Positions 8,541 through 19,395 of a stretch of DNA of 59,960 bases are shown piece by piece. The DNA is from Pseudorhodobacter antarcticus (GTDB lineage Bacteria; Pseudomonadota; Alphaproteobacteria; Rhodobacterales; Rhodobacteraceae). A program made the translations under genes and the position numbers. Numbering within the stretch: the first letter of the stretch is position 1; the number at the start of each line of letters is the position of its first letter. The notes below the pieces were generated by a model. That model had not been told where the DNA came from, made no database searches, and saw nothing but the letters and a program-made list of their open reading frames with translations. Where the stretch lies: the NCBI RefSeq assembly GCF_900110135.1, contig NZ_FOCO01000021.1, positions 1-59,960 on the forward strand. The letters are read 5' to 3'.

Positions 8541-9884
8541 ATGACGAATGAAGGCTGGGCTGAAATCCGGGAAACCTTGCGCGCACGGGTGGGCAAGGAC
8601 AATTACATCACTTGGATCGAACCGCTGAAATTGTCCGCCCTGTCTGGGGGCGTTGCGAACTTTTCCGTCCCAACCACGTTTTTTGGGGATTGGGTAAAAC
8701 GCAATTTTGCCGACCAAATTCTACACCAATTGCACCGCTCGGGCGCAGAGGTGGACCGCGTCGAATTTGCCCTTGAACGAAACCCAAACCCAGCGCCCAA
8801 ACCCACTGAACCTGCGCGCAAACGCGCTACAGACGAAAAAGAAGTGCCGGGCGCGCCCTTGGATACCCGCTTTACCTTTGACAGCTTTGTGGTGGGCAAG
8901 CCAAACGAGCTGGCGCATGCCGCTGCACGCCGCGTGGCCGAAGGGGGGCCTGTCACCTTTAACCCGCTGTTTTTATACGGCGGCGTTGGCCTTGGCAAAA
9001 CCCACCTGATGCATGCGATTGCCCATGAATTGCAGCAGCGCCAACCAGAATTGCGCGTGCTGTACCTGTCAGCCGAACAATTCATGTACCGGTTTGTGCA
9101 AGCCCTGCGCGAACGGCAAGTCATGGATTTCAAAGAGCTTTTCCGTTCTGTCGATGTGCTGATGGTTGATGACGTGCAATTCATCGCCGGAAAAGACAGC
9201 ACACAAGAAGAGTTTTTCCACACGTTCAATGCACTGGTCGATCAAAACAAACAGATCGTCATTTCTGCCGACCGCGCCCCCGGCGAAATCAAAGGCCTAG
9301 AGGAGCGTATCAAATCGCGCCTGCAATGTGGTTTGGTCGTTGATCTGCACCCGACCGATTACGAACTGCGCCTTGGCATCTTGCAACAAAAAGCCGAATT
9401 TTATCACACCCAGTACCGTGATCTGGTGATCGCGCCGGGCGTGCTGGAATTTTTGGCCCACCGCATTTCCACGAACGTCCGCGTTCTCGAAGGGGCGCTA
9501 ACCCGCCTTTTCGCCTTTGCCAGCCTTGTGGGCCGCGAAATCACGCTGGACCTGACCCAAGATTGCTTGGCCGACATCCTGCGCGCATCAGATCGCAAAA
9601 TCACTATTGAGGAAATTCAGCGCAAAGTGGCGGAACATTTCAACATCCGCCTGTCCGATATGATTGGCCCGAAACGCGTGCGTACCATCGCGCGCCCCCG
9701 CCAAATCGCGATGTATTTGTCCAAACAGTTGACCAGCCGCAGCTTGCCAGACATTGGCCGCCGTTTTGGCGGGCGCGATCACACGACCATCATGCACGGC
9801 GTGCGCAAGATCGAAGAGTTGATGACCGCAGACAGCCAATTATCAGATGATCTGCAAATGCTTAAACGCCTGCTGCAGGGGTAA
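8541..9884 (+). CDS. dnaA: chromosomal replication initiator protein DnaA
   Basis: A 447-residue AAA+ initiator. Domain I is residues 1-80 and a short linker rich in Pro and charged residues follows (about 80-108). Domain III has Walker A GGVGLGKTH at 147-155 and Walker B in VDVLMVDDVQFIAGK, with the arginine-containing EERIKSRLQCG. Domain IV carries the box-binding signature RRFGGRDHTTIMHGVRKIEEL. It binds DnaA boxes and melts the origin. Start ATG 8541 gives the expected N-terminus for domain I. dnaN follows after 124 bases. Confidence 0.98.
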   Translation: MTNEGWAEIRETLRARVGKDNYITWIEPLKLSALSGGVANFSVPTTFFGDWVKRNFADQILHQLHRSGAEVDRVEFALERNPNPAPKPTEPARKRATDEKEVPGAPLDTRFTFDSFVVGKPNELAHAAARRVAEGGPVTFNPLFLYGGVGLGKTHLMHAIAHELQQRQPELRVLYLSAEQFMYRFVQALRERQVMDFKELFRSVDVLMVDDVQFIAGKDSTQEEFFHTFNALVDQNKQIVISADRAPGEIKGLEERIKSRLQCGLVVDLHPTDYELRLGILQQKAEFYHTQYRDLVIAPGVLEFLAHRISTNVRVLEGALTRLFAFASLVGREITLDLTQDCLADILRASDRKITIEEIQRKVAEHFNIRLSDMIGPKRVRTIARPRQIAMYLSKQLTSRSLPDIGRRFGGRDHTTIMHGVRKIEELMTADSQLSDDLQMLKRLLQG

Positions 9885-10008
9885 TTCGAAAATAGGGGGC
9901 ATCACGCCTTTGCCCTTGTGAAAGCCCGAAAAACAGCTAAATTTGACCTCCCTATGGCGTAAGTTGTGGGGGCATGCAGCCAGCACCAAGACGACAAAGG
10001 GACGGAAC

Positions 10009-11127
10009 ATGAAGATCAGCATCGAACGCGGCACGCTTTTGAAAGCGGTCAGTCAGGCCCAGTCTGTGGTTGAGCGGCGCAATACCATTCCAATCCTTGC
10101 CAATGTGCTGATCGAGGCGGAAGGCGACAGCGTCTCCTTCCGCGCCACCGATCTTGATATCGAAGTGGTGGACCGTGCCCCCGCCGTGGTGGAACGCCCG
10201 GGTGCAACCACCGTTTCCGCCGTTATGCTGCATGAAATCGTGCGTAAATTGCCGGATGGTGCGCTGGTGAACCTGTCCGAAGATGCCGCCTCTGGCCGTC
10301 TGACGGTGACAGCGGGTCGGTCAAATTTCAACCTTGCAACATTGCCCAAGGAAGATTTTCCGGTCATGGCAAGCTCAGAATATTCCTGCAACTTCTCGGC
10401 CAAGGCCCCTTTGCTGCGCCGGTTGTTTGACAAGGCCAAATTTGCCATTTCGACCGAAGAAACGCGCTATTATCTGAACGGCGTTTATATGCATGTTGCA
10501 ACCGGGGATGATGGCCCGGCCCTGCGCTGCGTGGCAACCGATGGGCACCGCTTGGCCCGCATTGACGCCCCATTGCCCGATGGTGCAAGTGAGATGCCAG
10601 GCGTGATTGTGCCCCGCAAAACGGTGAATGAATTGCGCAAACTGCTGGATGACGATGACGCGATGATCGCGGTATCCGTTTCGGAAACCAAGGTGCGTTT
10701 TGCAACATCGGTAATTTCGCTGACCTCCAAAGTGATTGATGGTACTTTTCCGGACTATACCCGGGTGATTCCAACCGGAAACACAAAACGGCTGGAGGTG
10801 GACGCCTCTGAATTTGCCAAGGCAGTTGACCGTGTGGCAACCGTTTCATCCGAACGCTCGCGTGCTGTGAAGTTGTCACTGGATGAAGATCGTCTGGTCT
10901 TGTCCGTAAACGCGCCCGATTCCGGGGCTGCCGAGGAAGAATTGGCCGTAGCCTATTCTGACGAGCGGTTGGAAATTGGTTTCAATGCGAAATATCTGCT
11001 GGAGATCGCCAGCCAAGTGGACCGTGAAAACGCGGTGTTCATGTTCAACTCCTCCGGTGATCCGACCTTGATGCGTGAGGGGAACGACACCTCTGCCATT
11101 TATGTCGTCATGCCGATGCGCGTTTAA
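10009..11127 (+). CDS. dnaN: DNA polymerase III beta sliding clamp
   Basis: A 372-residue protein, the normal clamp length, starting MKISIERGTLLKAVSQAQSV at ATG 10009 behind AAAGGGACGG. The conserved segments VERRNTIPILANVLIEA, CVATDGHRLARIDAPLP and the C-terminal MPMRV (usually MPMRL) are present. It forms the ring-shaped dimer that tethers the polymerase. An upstream in-frame TTG at 9943 is unlikely because it adds residues foreign to the family. It is part of the dnaA-dnaN-recF order. Confidence 0.97.
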   Translation: MKISIERGTLLKAVSQAQSVVERRNTIPILANVLIEAEGDSVSFRATDLDIEVVDRAPAVVERPGATTVSAVMLHEIVRKLPDGALVNLSEDAASGRLTVTAGRSNFNLATLPKEDFPVMASSEYSCNFSAKAPLLRRLFDKAKFAISTEETRYYLNGVYMHVATGDDGPALRCVATDGHRLARIDAPLPDGASEMPGVIVPRKTVNELRKLLDDDDAMIAVSVSETKVRFATSVISLTSKVIDGTFPDYTRVIPTGNTKRLEVDASEFAKAVDRVATVSSERSRAVKLSLDEDRLVLSVNAPDSGAAEEELAVAYSDERLEIGFNAKYLLEIASQVDRENAVFMFNSSGDPTLMREGNDTSAIYVVMPMRV

Positions 11128-11153
11128 TCAGCGCCACACTTTACACCAAAGTC

Positions 11154-11192
11154 GGGGGGCCGGCCCCCCCGAGGTATTTTTACCAAGATGAA
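11154..11192 (+). repeat. dispersed intergenic repeat, copy 1 (GC palindrome plus GAGGTATTTTTACC)
   Basis: A 16-bp perfect palindrome of G and C (11154-11169) is followed at once by CC and GAGGTATTTTTACCAAGATG, then AA. The same arrangement recurs at 49247-49291. Both copies sit just after one gene and just before the next, here between dnaN and recF. The palindrome could act as a weak hairpin at the 3' end of dnaN mRNA. From memory, similar GAGGTATTT motifs are common between genes in Rhodobacteraceae. Confidence 0.7.
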
Positions 11193-11200
11193 AGGCAAGC

Positions 11201-12292
11201 ATGTCCGGTTTGTCGATCATTGATCTTTCCCTTTCGCATTTCCGCAGTCACCGCGCAGCCAGAATTGGGTTTGATGGGCGTCCTGTTGCGCTGATTGGCC
11301 CAAACGGGGCGGGAAAAACCAACATTCTTGAAGCGATTTCCCTGTTGTCACCCGGTCGCGGCTTGCGGCGTGCCGGAGCGGAGGAGTTGTCACGCAAGCC
11401 CGAAGCCTTGGGTTGGAAGATCACTGCGTGTTTGCACGGGACAAACGCCGACCATGAGGTGGAAACGGGGGCCGAAGCTGGGCAGACGCGCAGTGTGCGA
11501 ATTGATGGCAAGGCCGCGACGCAGGTGTCGCTGGCCCGCATCACCCGGGTGTTATGGTTGGTGCCCGCGATGGACCGTTTATGGATCGAAGCGGCGGAAG
11601 GGCGGCGGCGTTTTTTGGACCGCATGACCCTTAGCTTTGCGCCCGACCACGCTGAAGCGGTTTTGACCTATGAAAAAGCCATGCGCGACCGCAATCGCCT
11701 GCTGAAAGATCAGGTGCAAGACGCGCATTGGTATCGTGCCTTGGAAGCGCGGATGGTTGATGCCGCAACACAGATTGAAGGCAATCGCGCGGCCACGCTG
11801 CGCCGTCTGTCCACTGCGCAGAATGATGCAGATACCGCCTTTCCCAGTGCCGCCCTGACACTCGTCAATCCAGAACCGACGGATGATCTGGCATCTGCGC
11901 TGGTCGAAGGGCGTCGGCGGGATATGGCTGCGGGGCGAACCTTGGTTGGGCCGCACCGTGCCGATCTGTCGGGCATTTATGCCGACAAAGGTGTCGCTGC
12001 CGATCAATGTTCGACAGGCGAACAAAAAGCGCTGCTAGTCAGCCTGATCCTGGCAAATGCCCGCGCTTTGGCCCAAGATTTGGGGGCCGCCCCCATCTTG
12101 TTGCTGGATGAGGTGGCGGCCCATCTTGACGCCCCGCGCCGCGCCGCACTTTATGACGAAATCTGCGCATTGGGGGCGCAGGCCATCATGACAGGAACCG
12201 AAAGTCAATTGTTTGACACCCTTGGTTCGCGGGCGCAGGTCTTTGCACTGACAGAAACTGCCAACCAGTCCCAGATTAAGGAAATCCAATGA
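11201..12292 (+). CDS. recF: DNA replication and repair protein RecF
   Basis: A 363-residue SMC-like ATPase. Walker A LIGPNGAGKTN is at about residues 31-41, the signature region is CSTGEQKALLVSLILANA, and Walker B is PILLLDEVAAHLDAPRRAAL. RecF binds gapped DNA and helps load RecA with RecO and RecR. ATG 11201 is preceded by AAAGGCAAGC. The stop overlaps the start of the next gene by four bases (ATGA), so translation of the VOC protein is probably coupled to it. Confidence 0.95.
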   Translation: MSGLSIIDLSLSHFRSHRAARIGFDGRPVALIGPNGAGKTNILEAISLLSPGRGLRRAGAEELSRKPEALGWKITACLHGTNADHEVETGAEAGQTRSVRIDGKAATQVSLARITRVLWLVPAMDRLWIEAAEGRRRFLDRMTLSFAPDHAEAVLTYEKAMRDRNRLLKDQVQDAHWYRALEARMVDAATQIEGNRAATLRRLSTAQNDADTAFPSAALTLVNPEPTDDLASALVEGRRRDMAAGRTLVGPHRADLSGIYADKGVAADQCSTGEQKALLVSLILANARALAQDLGAAPILLLDEVAAHLDAPRRAALYDEICALGAQAIMTGTESQLFDTLGSRAQVFALTETANQSQIKEIQ

Positions 12293-12714
12293 CCCCTCAG
12301 CGCATCACCCTTATCACCCTTGGTGTCGCGGATCTGGGCCTGTCGCGTGCCTTTTATGCCCGTTTAGGCTGGCAAGAACACAGTGAAAGCAGCGAAGCGG
12401 TGGCATTTTTCCAGATGCACGGCGCGGCGTTGGGCCTGTTTCCTGTAGCAGAATTGGCAAAGGATCAAGGGCGCGCCGGGGCAGCCCTTGGCACAGGTGC
12501 GATCACAATGGCCCAAAACTTTGCGACCGATGCTGATGTGGATGCAGCCTTTGCGGCCGCGATCGCAGCCGGGGCAACGGCAATCAAATCCCCAGAAAAG
12601 GTGTTTTGGGGTGGGTATTCCGGCTATTGGGCGGACCTTGATGGCCATGTTTGGGAGGTGGCAATGAACCCGTTTTGGTCGCTGTCTGATGATGGCAGCC
12701 TTACTCTGCCATGA
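12289..12714 (+). CDS. VOC/glyoxalase-fold family protein
   Basis: A 141-residue protein of the vicinal-oxygen-chelate superfamily, seen in the start RITLITLGVADLGLSRAFYARLGW, the middle VAFFQMHGAALGLF and the C-terminal GYSGYWADLDGHVWEVAMNPFW. The final Glu-containing strand DGHVWEVA is the typical metal-ligand position. The substrate is unknown; relatives include glyoxalases and antibiotic-binding proteins. It overlaps recF upstream and the LysE-type gene downstream, each by four bases, so all three form one translationally coupled run. Confidence 0.85.
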   Translation: MTPQRITLITLGVADLGLSRAFYARLGWQEHSESSEAVAFFQMHGAALGLFPVAELAKDQGRAGAALGTGAITMAQNFATDADVDAAFAAAIAAGATAIKSPEKVFWGGYSGYWADLDGHVWEVAMNPFWSLSDDGSLTLP

Positions 12715-13330
12715 CCGTTAGCCTCCACGAACTTCTTCTTTATGCCGGGGGCATGCGCTGTTGTGGCTGGTGCCCGGCCCGGTTTGGGTGGCCCTGACCG
12801 CGCGTGCGTTGTCGGGCGGGTTTGCTGCAGCATGGCCCTTGGCGATTGGGGTGGCCCTGGGCGATCTGATCTGGCCATTGGCGGCGATCTTTGGGCTGTC
12901 GTGGGTCGTATCGGTTTATGGCGGGTTTATGGACGCGCTGGCATGGGCGGCGGTGGGTGTGTTTGTCGTAATGGGCGTGGCCTTAATCCGCAAACCCGCC
13001 CCTCCCCTTGGCACCGACAGCCGCATGACTCGCCCCGGCATGTGGGCAGGGTTTGCCGCGGGGGTCGCCGCCGTGATGGGCAACCCCAAAGCAATTTTGT
13101 TTTATATGAGCGTGCTACCCGGCTTTTTCGACCTTACCCGCCTCACTGCCACCGACATTGCCGCCATCCTTGCGATTTCTGCTATCGTGCCGGCTGTGGG
13201 GAACATAAGCCTTGCGCTGTTTTTGGACCGCGCGCGCCGCCTCCTCGCCTCCCCCCGCCGCCTGCGCCGTTTGAACATAACTTCCGGCGTTTTATTGATC
13301 TGCGTCGGGCTGGTGATCGCCCTGACCTGA
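12711..13330 (+). pseudogene. LysE/RhtB-family exporter, apparent one-base frameshift near the start
   Basis: ATG 12711 overlaps the stop of the VOC gene (ATGA) and opens MTVSLHELLLYAGGM, a normal LysE-family N-terminus. After codon 15 (ATG 12753-12755) the frame should continue ALLWLVPGPVWVALTARALS but this lies in another frame, which then runs open to 13330. Restoring one G after 12755 would join the two into a protein of about 206 residues with five or six hydrophobic segments and the family PGP motif. Either the gene is a fresh pseudogene or the base is a sequencing error. Intact relatives export amino acids. A start at TTG 12761 would lose part of the first membrane helix. Confidence 0.75.
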
Positions 13331-13383
13331 CGCTGCCAACAAACCGCTAAATCTTGTGTGTTGCGCGTGACATTCCCCCCTGA

Positions 13384-15876
<2,493 letters not shown>

Positions 15877-15885
15877 AACACAAAA

Positions 15886-15914
15886 GGCCCCGCAAATCAG
15901 CGGGGCCTTTTTTT
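15886..15914. terminator. bidirectional terminator between gyrB and efp
   Basis: GGCCCCGC (15886-15893) pairs with GCGGGGCC (15900-15907) around a six-base loop, followed by seven T on the plus strand and preceded by four A, which become T on the minus strand. It serves gyrB (plus) and, probably more weakly, efp (minus), whose stop is at 15929. Confidence 0.92.
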
Positions 15915-15928
15915 ACATACAACAGATC

Positions 15929-16495
15929 TTAATCCTTGGCGCGTTCCACATAGGAATTGTCCTCGGTGTTGATCACAATCCGTGTGCCAACCCCGATATG
16001 CGGCGGCACCATCACGCGTACTTTTTCATCGCAGGTCGCGGGCTTATAGGATGATGACGCGGTTTGTCCCTTCACCACAGGCTCCGTCTCCGTCACTTCA
16101 ACGGTCAAACGCTGCGGCAGTTCAATCGCGATGCAAACGCCGTTAAACGTTTTCAACGACACTTCCAGCCCGTCTTTCAAAAACACCGCTGTGTCACCAA
16201 TCACGTCATCTTGCACCGACAATTGGTCAAAGCTCACAGGCTCCATGAAATGGTAACCTTCGCTGTCCGCATACAGAAAGTTATACTTGCGCTCATCCAC
16301 ATGCGCGCGCTCCACCTGCTCGGTCGTGCGCCAGCGTTCGGACACTTTCACACCGTCCAAAATCCCGCGCATGTTCACCGATGTCGTCGGCGTACCCTTC
16401 CCGGGATGAAAGTTTTCTGCAGTCAAAACGACATACAGCTTGTCGTTCATCTCAACGACATTACCCTTGCGCAGCGAGGAGGCGATGACTTTCAC
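15929..16495 (-). CDS. efp: translation elongation factor P
   Basis: A 188-residue three-domain EF-P, starting [20 protein letters not shown]. The modification loop reads [11 protein letters not shown] with Lys33 at the tip, the residue that EpmA-type systems beta-lysylate. C-terminal OB domains show [19 protein letters not shown] and the ending [22 protein letters not shown] relieves stalling at consecutive prolines. The gene is divergent from epmA 104 bases away, so factor and modifying enzyme lie back to back. Confidence 0.97.
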   Translation of the reverse strand: MKVIASSLRKGNVVEMNDKLYVVLTAENFHPGKGTPTTSVNMRGILDGVKVSERWRTTEQVERAHVDERKYNFLYADSEGYHFMEPVSFDQLSVQDDVIGDTAVFLKDGLEVSLKTFNGVCIAIELPQRLTVEVTETEPVVKGQTASSSYKPATCDEKVRVMVPPHIGVGTRIVINTEDNSYVERAKD

Positions 16496-16521
16496 GCGAA
16501 TTTCCTTGTAACTGTGGCACC

Positions 16522-16564
16522 ATACGCCTAATGCGCGGACCGATTGCGCTAGGCATTAGCGTAT
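16522..16564. promoter_or_regulatory. inverted repeat between efp and epmA
   Basis: ATACGCCTAATGC (16522-16534) and GCATTAGCGTAT (16553-16564) are reverse complements apart from one extra C. They flank 18 bases in the centre of the 103-base divergent promoter region. Such a symmetric pair between two functionally linked divergent genes could be an operator acting on both; this is inference. Confidence 0.55.
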
Positions 16565-16598
16565 CTTGGCCGAAATCTCCAGATCAAAGGCGCGAAAC

Positions 16599-17645
16599 AT
16601 GACAAATCCGGTGAACTGGTGGCACCCCACCGCACATGAAGGCCGCCGCCCCGCCCTTTTGGCCCGAAACCGCATCCAAGCGGCCCTGCGCACATGGCTT
16701 GCGGCCAACGATTTCATCGAGGTAGACCCAAGCGCTTTGGCCATAAGTCCGGGAAATGAGGCGCATCTGCATGCGTTCCAAACCACCGCAATTGGCAATG
16801 ATGGTGCGCCCCACGCAATGTTTCTGCACACCTCCCCCGAATTTGCGATGAAAAAACTGCTGGCCGCGGGCGAGGCCCGCATCCACGCGTTCGCCCATGT
16901 CTGGCGCAACCGAGAACGCGGCCCTTTGCACAGCCCGGAATTTACCATGTTGGAATGGTACCGCGTGGGTGACGATTACAGCGTGCTGATGGATGATTGC
17001 GCCACCTTCCTACAACTCGCGCTGACTGCGGCAGGCAGCGCCCAGCTTCGCTATAAATCCTACACTTGCGACCCCTCCCTGCCCTACGACCGCCTGTCGG
17101 TCGCCGATGCCTTTCAGCGCCACGCTAACATCGACCTTCTCTGCACAATCGCACCAAACGGCGACACCGATGCGCCTGCCCTTGCCGCCCAAATGAGTGC
17201 ACAAAACATCCGCCACGCGCCCGATGATACATGGTCCGACATGCTGTCGCGCATCCTGTCCGAACGGGTCGAACCCCATCTTGGCCACGGCCGCCTCACC
17301 ATGCTGGACCGCTACCCGGTCCCCGAGGCGGCGCTCGCCCGCCCCTGCCCCGCTGATCCCCGCTGCGCCGAACGGTTTGAGGTGTATGCCTGCGGCGTCG
17401 AACTCGCCAACGGCTTTGGCGAACTCACCAACGCGCCCGAACAACGCCGCAGGTTCACTGCGGAAATGGACGAAAAACAGCGCGTCTACGGCCACCGCTA
17501 TCCGCTGGATGAAGATTTCTTAACCGCCCTGCCCCATATGCCCCACGCTTCCGGCATCGCAATGGGGTTCGACCGCGTCGTGATGCTCGCCACTGCTGCA
17601 CCCTCTATCGACCATGTGATCTGGGCCCCTGTTCCAAACCCATAA
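16599..17645 (+). CDS. epmA: EF-P lysine lysyltransferase EpmA (PoxA/GenX/YjeA type)
   Basis: A 348-residue class II lysyl-tRNA-synthetase-like protein with no N-terminal anticodon-binding domain, as expected for EpmA. Motif 2 is HVWRNRERGPLHSPEFTMLEWY and motif 3 is SGIAMGFDRVVMLAT; GVELANGFGELTNAPEQRRRF carries the amino-acid pocket. EpmA activates (R)-beta-lysine and attaches it to EF-P. ATG 16599 gives MTNPVNWWHP, right for the family. The divergent neighbour is its substrate efp. No epmB (lysine 2,3-aminomutase) is in this window; it would be needed for the beta-lysine. Confidence 0.92.
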   Translation: MTNPVNWWHPTAHEGRRPALLARNRIQAALRTWLAANDFIEVDPSALAISPGNEAHLHAFQTTAIGNDGAPHAMFLHTSPEFAMKKLLAAGEARIHAFAHVWRNRERGPLHSPEFTMLEWYRVGDDYSVLMDDCATFLQLALTAAGSAQLRYKSYTCDPSLPYDRLSVADAFQRHANIDLLCTIAPNGDTDAPALAAQMSAQNIRHAPDDTWSDMLSRILSERVEPHLGHGRLTMLDRYPVPEAALARPCPADPRCAERFEVYACGVELANGFGELTNAPEQRRRFTAEMDEKQRVYGHRYPLDEDFLTALPHMPHASGIAMGFDRVVMLATAAPSIDHVIWAPVPNP

Positions 17646-17705
17646 GCCGCCCACGCACGGAAATGCCCCTTCCCCCCGCGCGCGCGCTGCGCTACCAATC
17701 AGGGT

Positions 17706-18329
17706 ATGAAGTGGACGTTGCCAAACATTCTTACCGTCCTACGCCTGCTCGCCGCCCCCGGTGTTGCGGTGATGTTTCTTTATTTCCAGCGCCCATACGC
17801 CGATTGGTTCGCGCTCACGCTGTTTGTGCTGGCCGCGATCACCGATTTCTTTGACGGTTACCTTGCCCGCCTTTGGAAACAGGAAAGCAAATTCGGCGCG
17901 ATGCTGGACCCAATCGCAGACAAGGCGATGGTGGTCATCGCGATCATGGTCATCACCGGATATTCCGGGATGAACCCGTGGCTTATCCTGCCCGCCACCG
18001 TGATTTTGTTCCGTGAGGTGTTCGTCTCCGGCCTGCGCGAATTTCTGGGGGCCAAGGCAGGCTTGCTCACCGTCACAAAACTCGCGAAATGGAAAACCAC
18101 CGCGCAAATGGTCGCAATCGCGGTCCTGTTTCTCGGCACCGGCCTTGCCTATCTTGAAGATGGCCGCCCCCCCCGCGCGGGCGAAGGCGAATTGCGCACC
18201 ATCCTGTCCCCCGCCGCAATGGCAACCCACGCCGGCATGGCACTGATCTGGATTGCAGCGCTGCTAACAGCCGTCACCGGATGGGATTATTTTCGAAAAG
18301 CATTGCCGCATCTGAAAGACGATAAATGA
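17706..18329 (+). CDS. pgsA: CDP-diacylglycerol-glycerol-3-phosphate 3-phosphatidyltransferase
   Basis: A 207-residue integral membrane enzyme with the CDP-alcohol phosphotransferase motif in DFFDGYLARLWKQESKFGAM followed by LDPIADK, containing all the conserved Asp and Arg. Several hydrophobic helices surround it. It makes phosphatidylglycerol phosphate, the committed step to phosphatidylglycerol and cardiolipin. ATG 17706 gives MKWTLPNILTVLRLLAAPGV, the usual PgsA start. Its stop overlaps the moaD start by four bases. Confidence 0.95.
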   Translation: MKWTLPNILTVLRLLAAPGVAVMFLYFQRPYADWFALTLFVLAAITDFFDGYLARLWKQESKFGAMLDPIADKAMVVIAIMVITGYSGMNPWLILPATVILFREVFVSGLREFLGAKAGLLTVTKLAKWKTTAQMVAIAVLFLGTGLAYLEDGRPPRAGEGELRTILSPAAMATHAGMALIWIAALLTAVTGWDYFRKALPHLKDDK

Positions 18330-18574
18330 TTGATATCCTTTACTTCGCATGGGTCCGCGAACGTATCGGCCTGCCGCGCGAACGTCTGGAAACCAACGCC
18401 GCAACCGTGGCCGATCTTATCGCCGAACTCAGCGCACACGAAGATCGCTACGCCGCCGCATTCGCCGATCTTTCCGCCCTGCGCGTGGCCGTTGACCAAG
18501 AGTTATCCGATTTCAACGCCCCCCTCACCGGCGTGCGCGAAATCGCAATTTTCCCCCCCATGACGGGCGGCTGA
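18326..18574 (+). CDS. moaD: molybdopterin synthase sulfur carrier subunit MoaD
   Basis: An 82-residue ubiquitin-fold protein ending in the obligatory Gly-Gly (IAIFPPMTGG), whose C-terminus is thiocarboxylated to donate sulfur to precursor Z. The start DILYFAWVRERIGLPRE is typical. It overlaps pgsA upstream and moaE downstream by four bases and one base, so pgsA-moaD-moaE is one operon. Confidence 0.95.
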   Translation: MIDILYFAWVRERIGLPRERLETNAATVADLIAELSAHEDRYAAAFADLSALRVAVDQELSDFNAPLTGVREIAIFPPMTGG

Positions 18575-19017
18575 TGCGTATCATCGTGCAACCTGACCCG
18601 TTTGACATGGGGGCAGAGGCGACAGCCTTTACCGCCACCGCAAAAGGCGCAGGTGCCATTGTCACCTTTACGGGAATCACCCGCGACAACGCGGCGGGCG
18701 ACCTTCAAGCAATGGAAATTGAACATTACCCCGGTATGACCGAACGCGCGCTAAATGACATGGCGCATCAGGCCATGACGCGTTGGCAGTTGATAGACTG
18801 CCTTGTGATCCACCGCCACGGCCGCCTTTTGCCCAACGATCCCATCATGATGGTCGCCACCGCAGCGCGCCACCGCGCCGATGCCTTTGCCGCCGCTGAA
18901 TTTCTAATGGACTACCTAAAATCCCGCGCACCGTTTTGGAAACGCGAAATCACCGCCAGTGGCACCGATTGGGTTGCCCCGCGGGATGAGGATGAGGCCG
19001 CGCTAAAGCGTTGGTAA
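18574..19017 (+). CDS. moaE: molybdopterin synthase catalytic subunit MoaE
   Basis: A 147-residue MoaE with the family segments GAIVTFTGITRDN, LQAMEIEHYPGMTERAL and VIHRHGRLLPNDPIMMVATAARHRADAF, and the active-site Lys region AEFLMDYLKSRAPFWKRE. With MoaD it converts precursor Z to molybdopterin. It directly follows moaD. Its stop is adjacent to the stop of the convergent DUF2794 gene, with no room for a terminator. Confidence 0.95.
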   Translation: MRIIVQPDPFDMGAEATAFTATAKGAGAIVTFTGITRDNAAGDLQAMEIEHYPGMTERALNDMAHQAMTRWQLIDCLVIHRHGRLLPNDPIMMVATAARHRADAFAAAEFLMDYLKSRAPFWKREITASGTDWVAPRDEDEAALKRW

Positions 19018-19359
19018 TCAGTCCACCGAATGGATTTGCTTGCGTTCCAAAACCCGCAACACCATCGCCAAATCTTGGCCGCGCCGCATCACATGCCCGT
19101 CCATCCCCACAACAGCATACATCCCTTGCCGATTGCGCAGTTTCGGGCGCTTTTCAATCCGGTACAGTGGATGTTCCGCCGTGCGCCGAAACACTGAAAA
19201 AATCGCCACTTCGCGCAGCGTTGAAATGCCGTAATCGCGCCATTCACCGCTGGCCACCATCCGGCCATACAGCGATAAAATCACCCCCAACTCGCGTCGG
19301 TCAAAACTGACCTGCTCGGGGATATTGGCGTGAAACTGGATTGGCGGCTCTGCACTCAT
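19018..19359 (-). CDS. DUF2794 family protein
   Basis: A 113-residue protein with the alphaproteobacterial DUF2794 pattern: FDRRELGVILSLYGRMVASGEW, then AIFSVFRRTAEHPLYRIEKRPKLRNRQGMYAVV and a C-terminal RVLERKQIHSV. Function unknown. The start is taken as ATG 19359 (MSAEPPIQF); an in-frame TTG at 19380 is less likely. It is convergent with moaE and lies upstream of the YnjBCD-like operon on the same physical stretch, but transcription comes from a separate start. Confidence 0.85.
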   Translation of the reverse strand: MSAEPPIQFHANIPEQVSFDRRELGVILSLYGRMVASGEWRDYGISTLREVAIFSVFRRTAEHPLYRIEKRPKLRNRQGMYAVVGMDGHVMRRGQDLAMVLRVLERKQIHSVD

Positions 19360-19395
19360 GCGGACCAGCTTACCCACCAACCCGCGCAGCGCAAG

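Noticed and set aside
8106-10008. Replication origin beside dnaA
   Set aside because: No DnaA boxes close to TTATCCACA were found on either strand, there is no AT-rich unwinding region with box clusters, and the skew is near neutral here.
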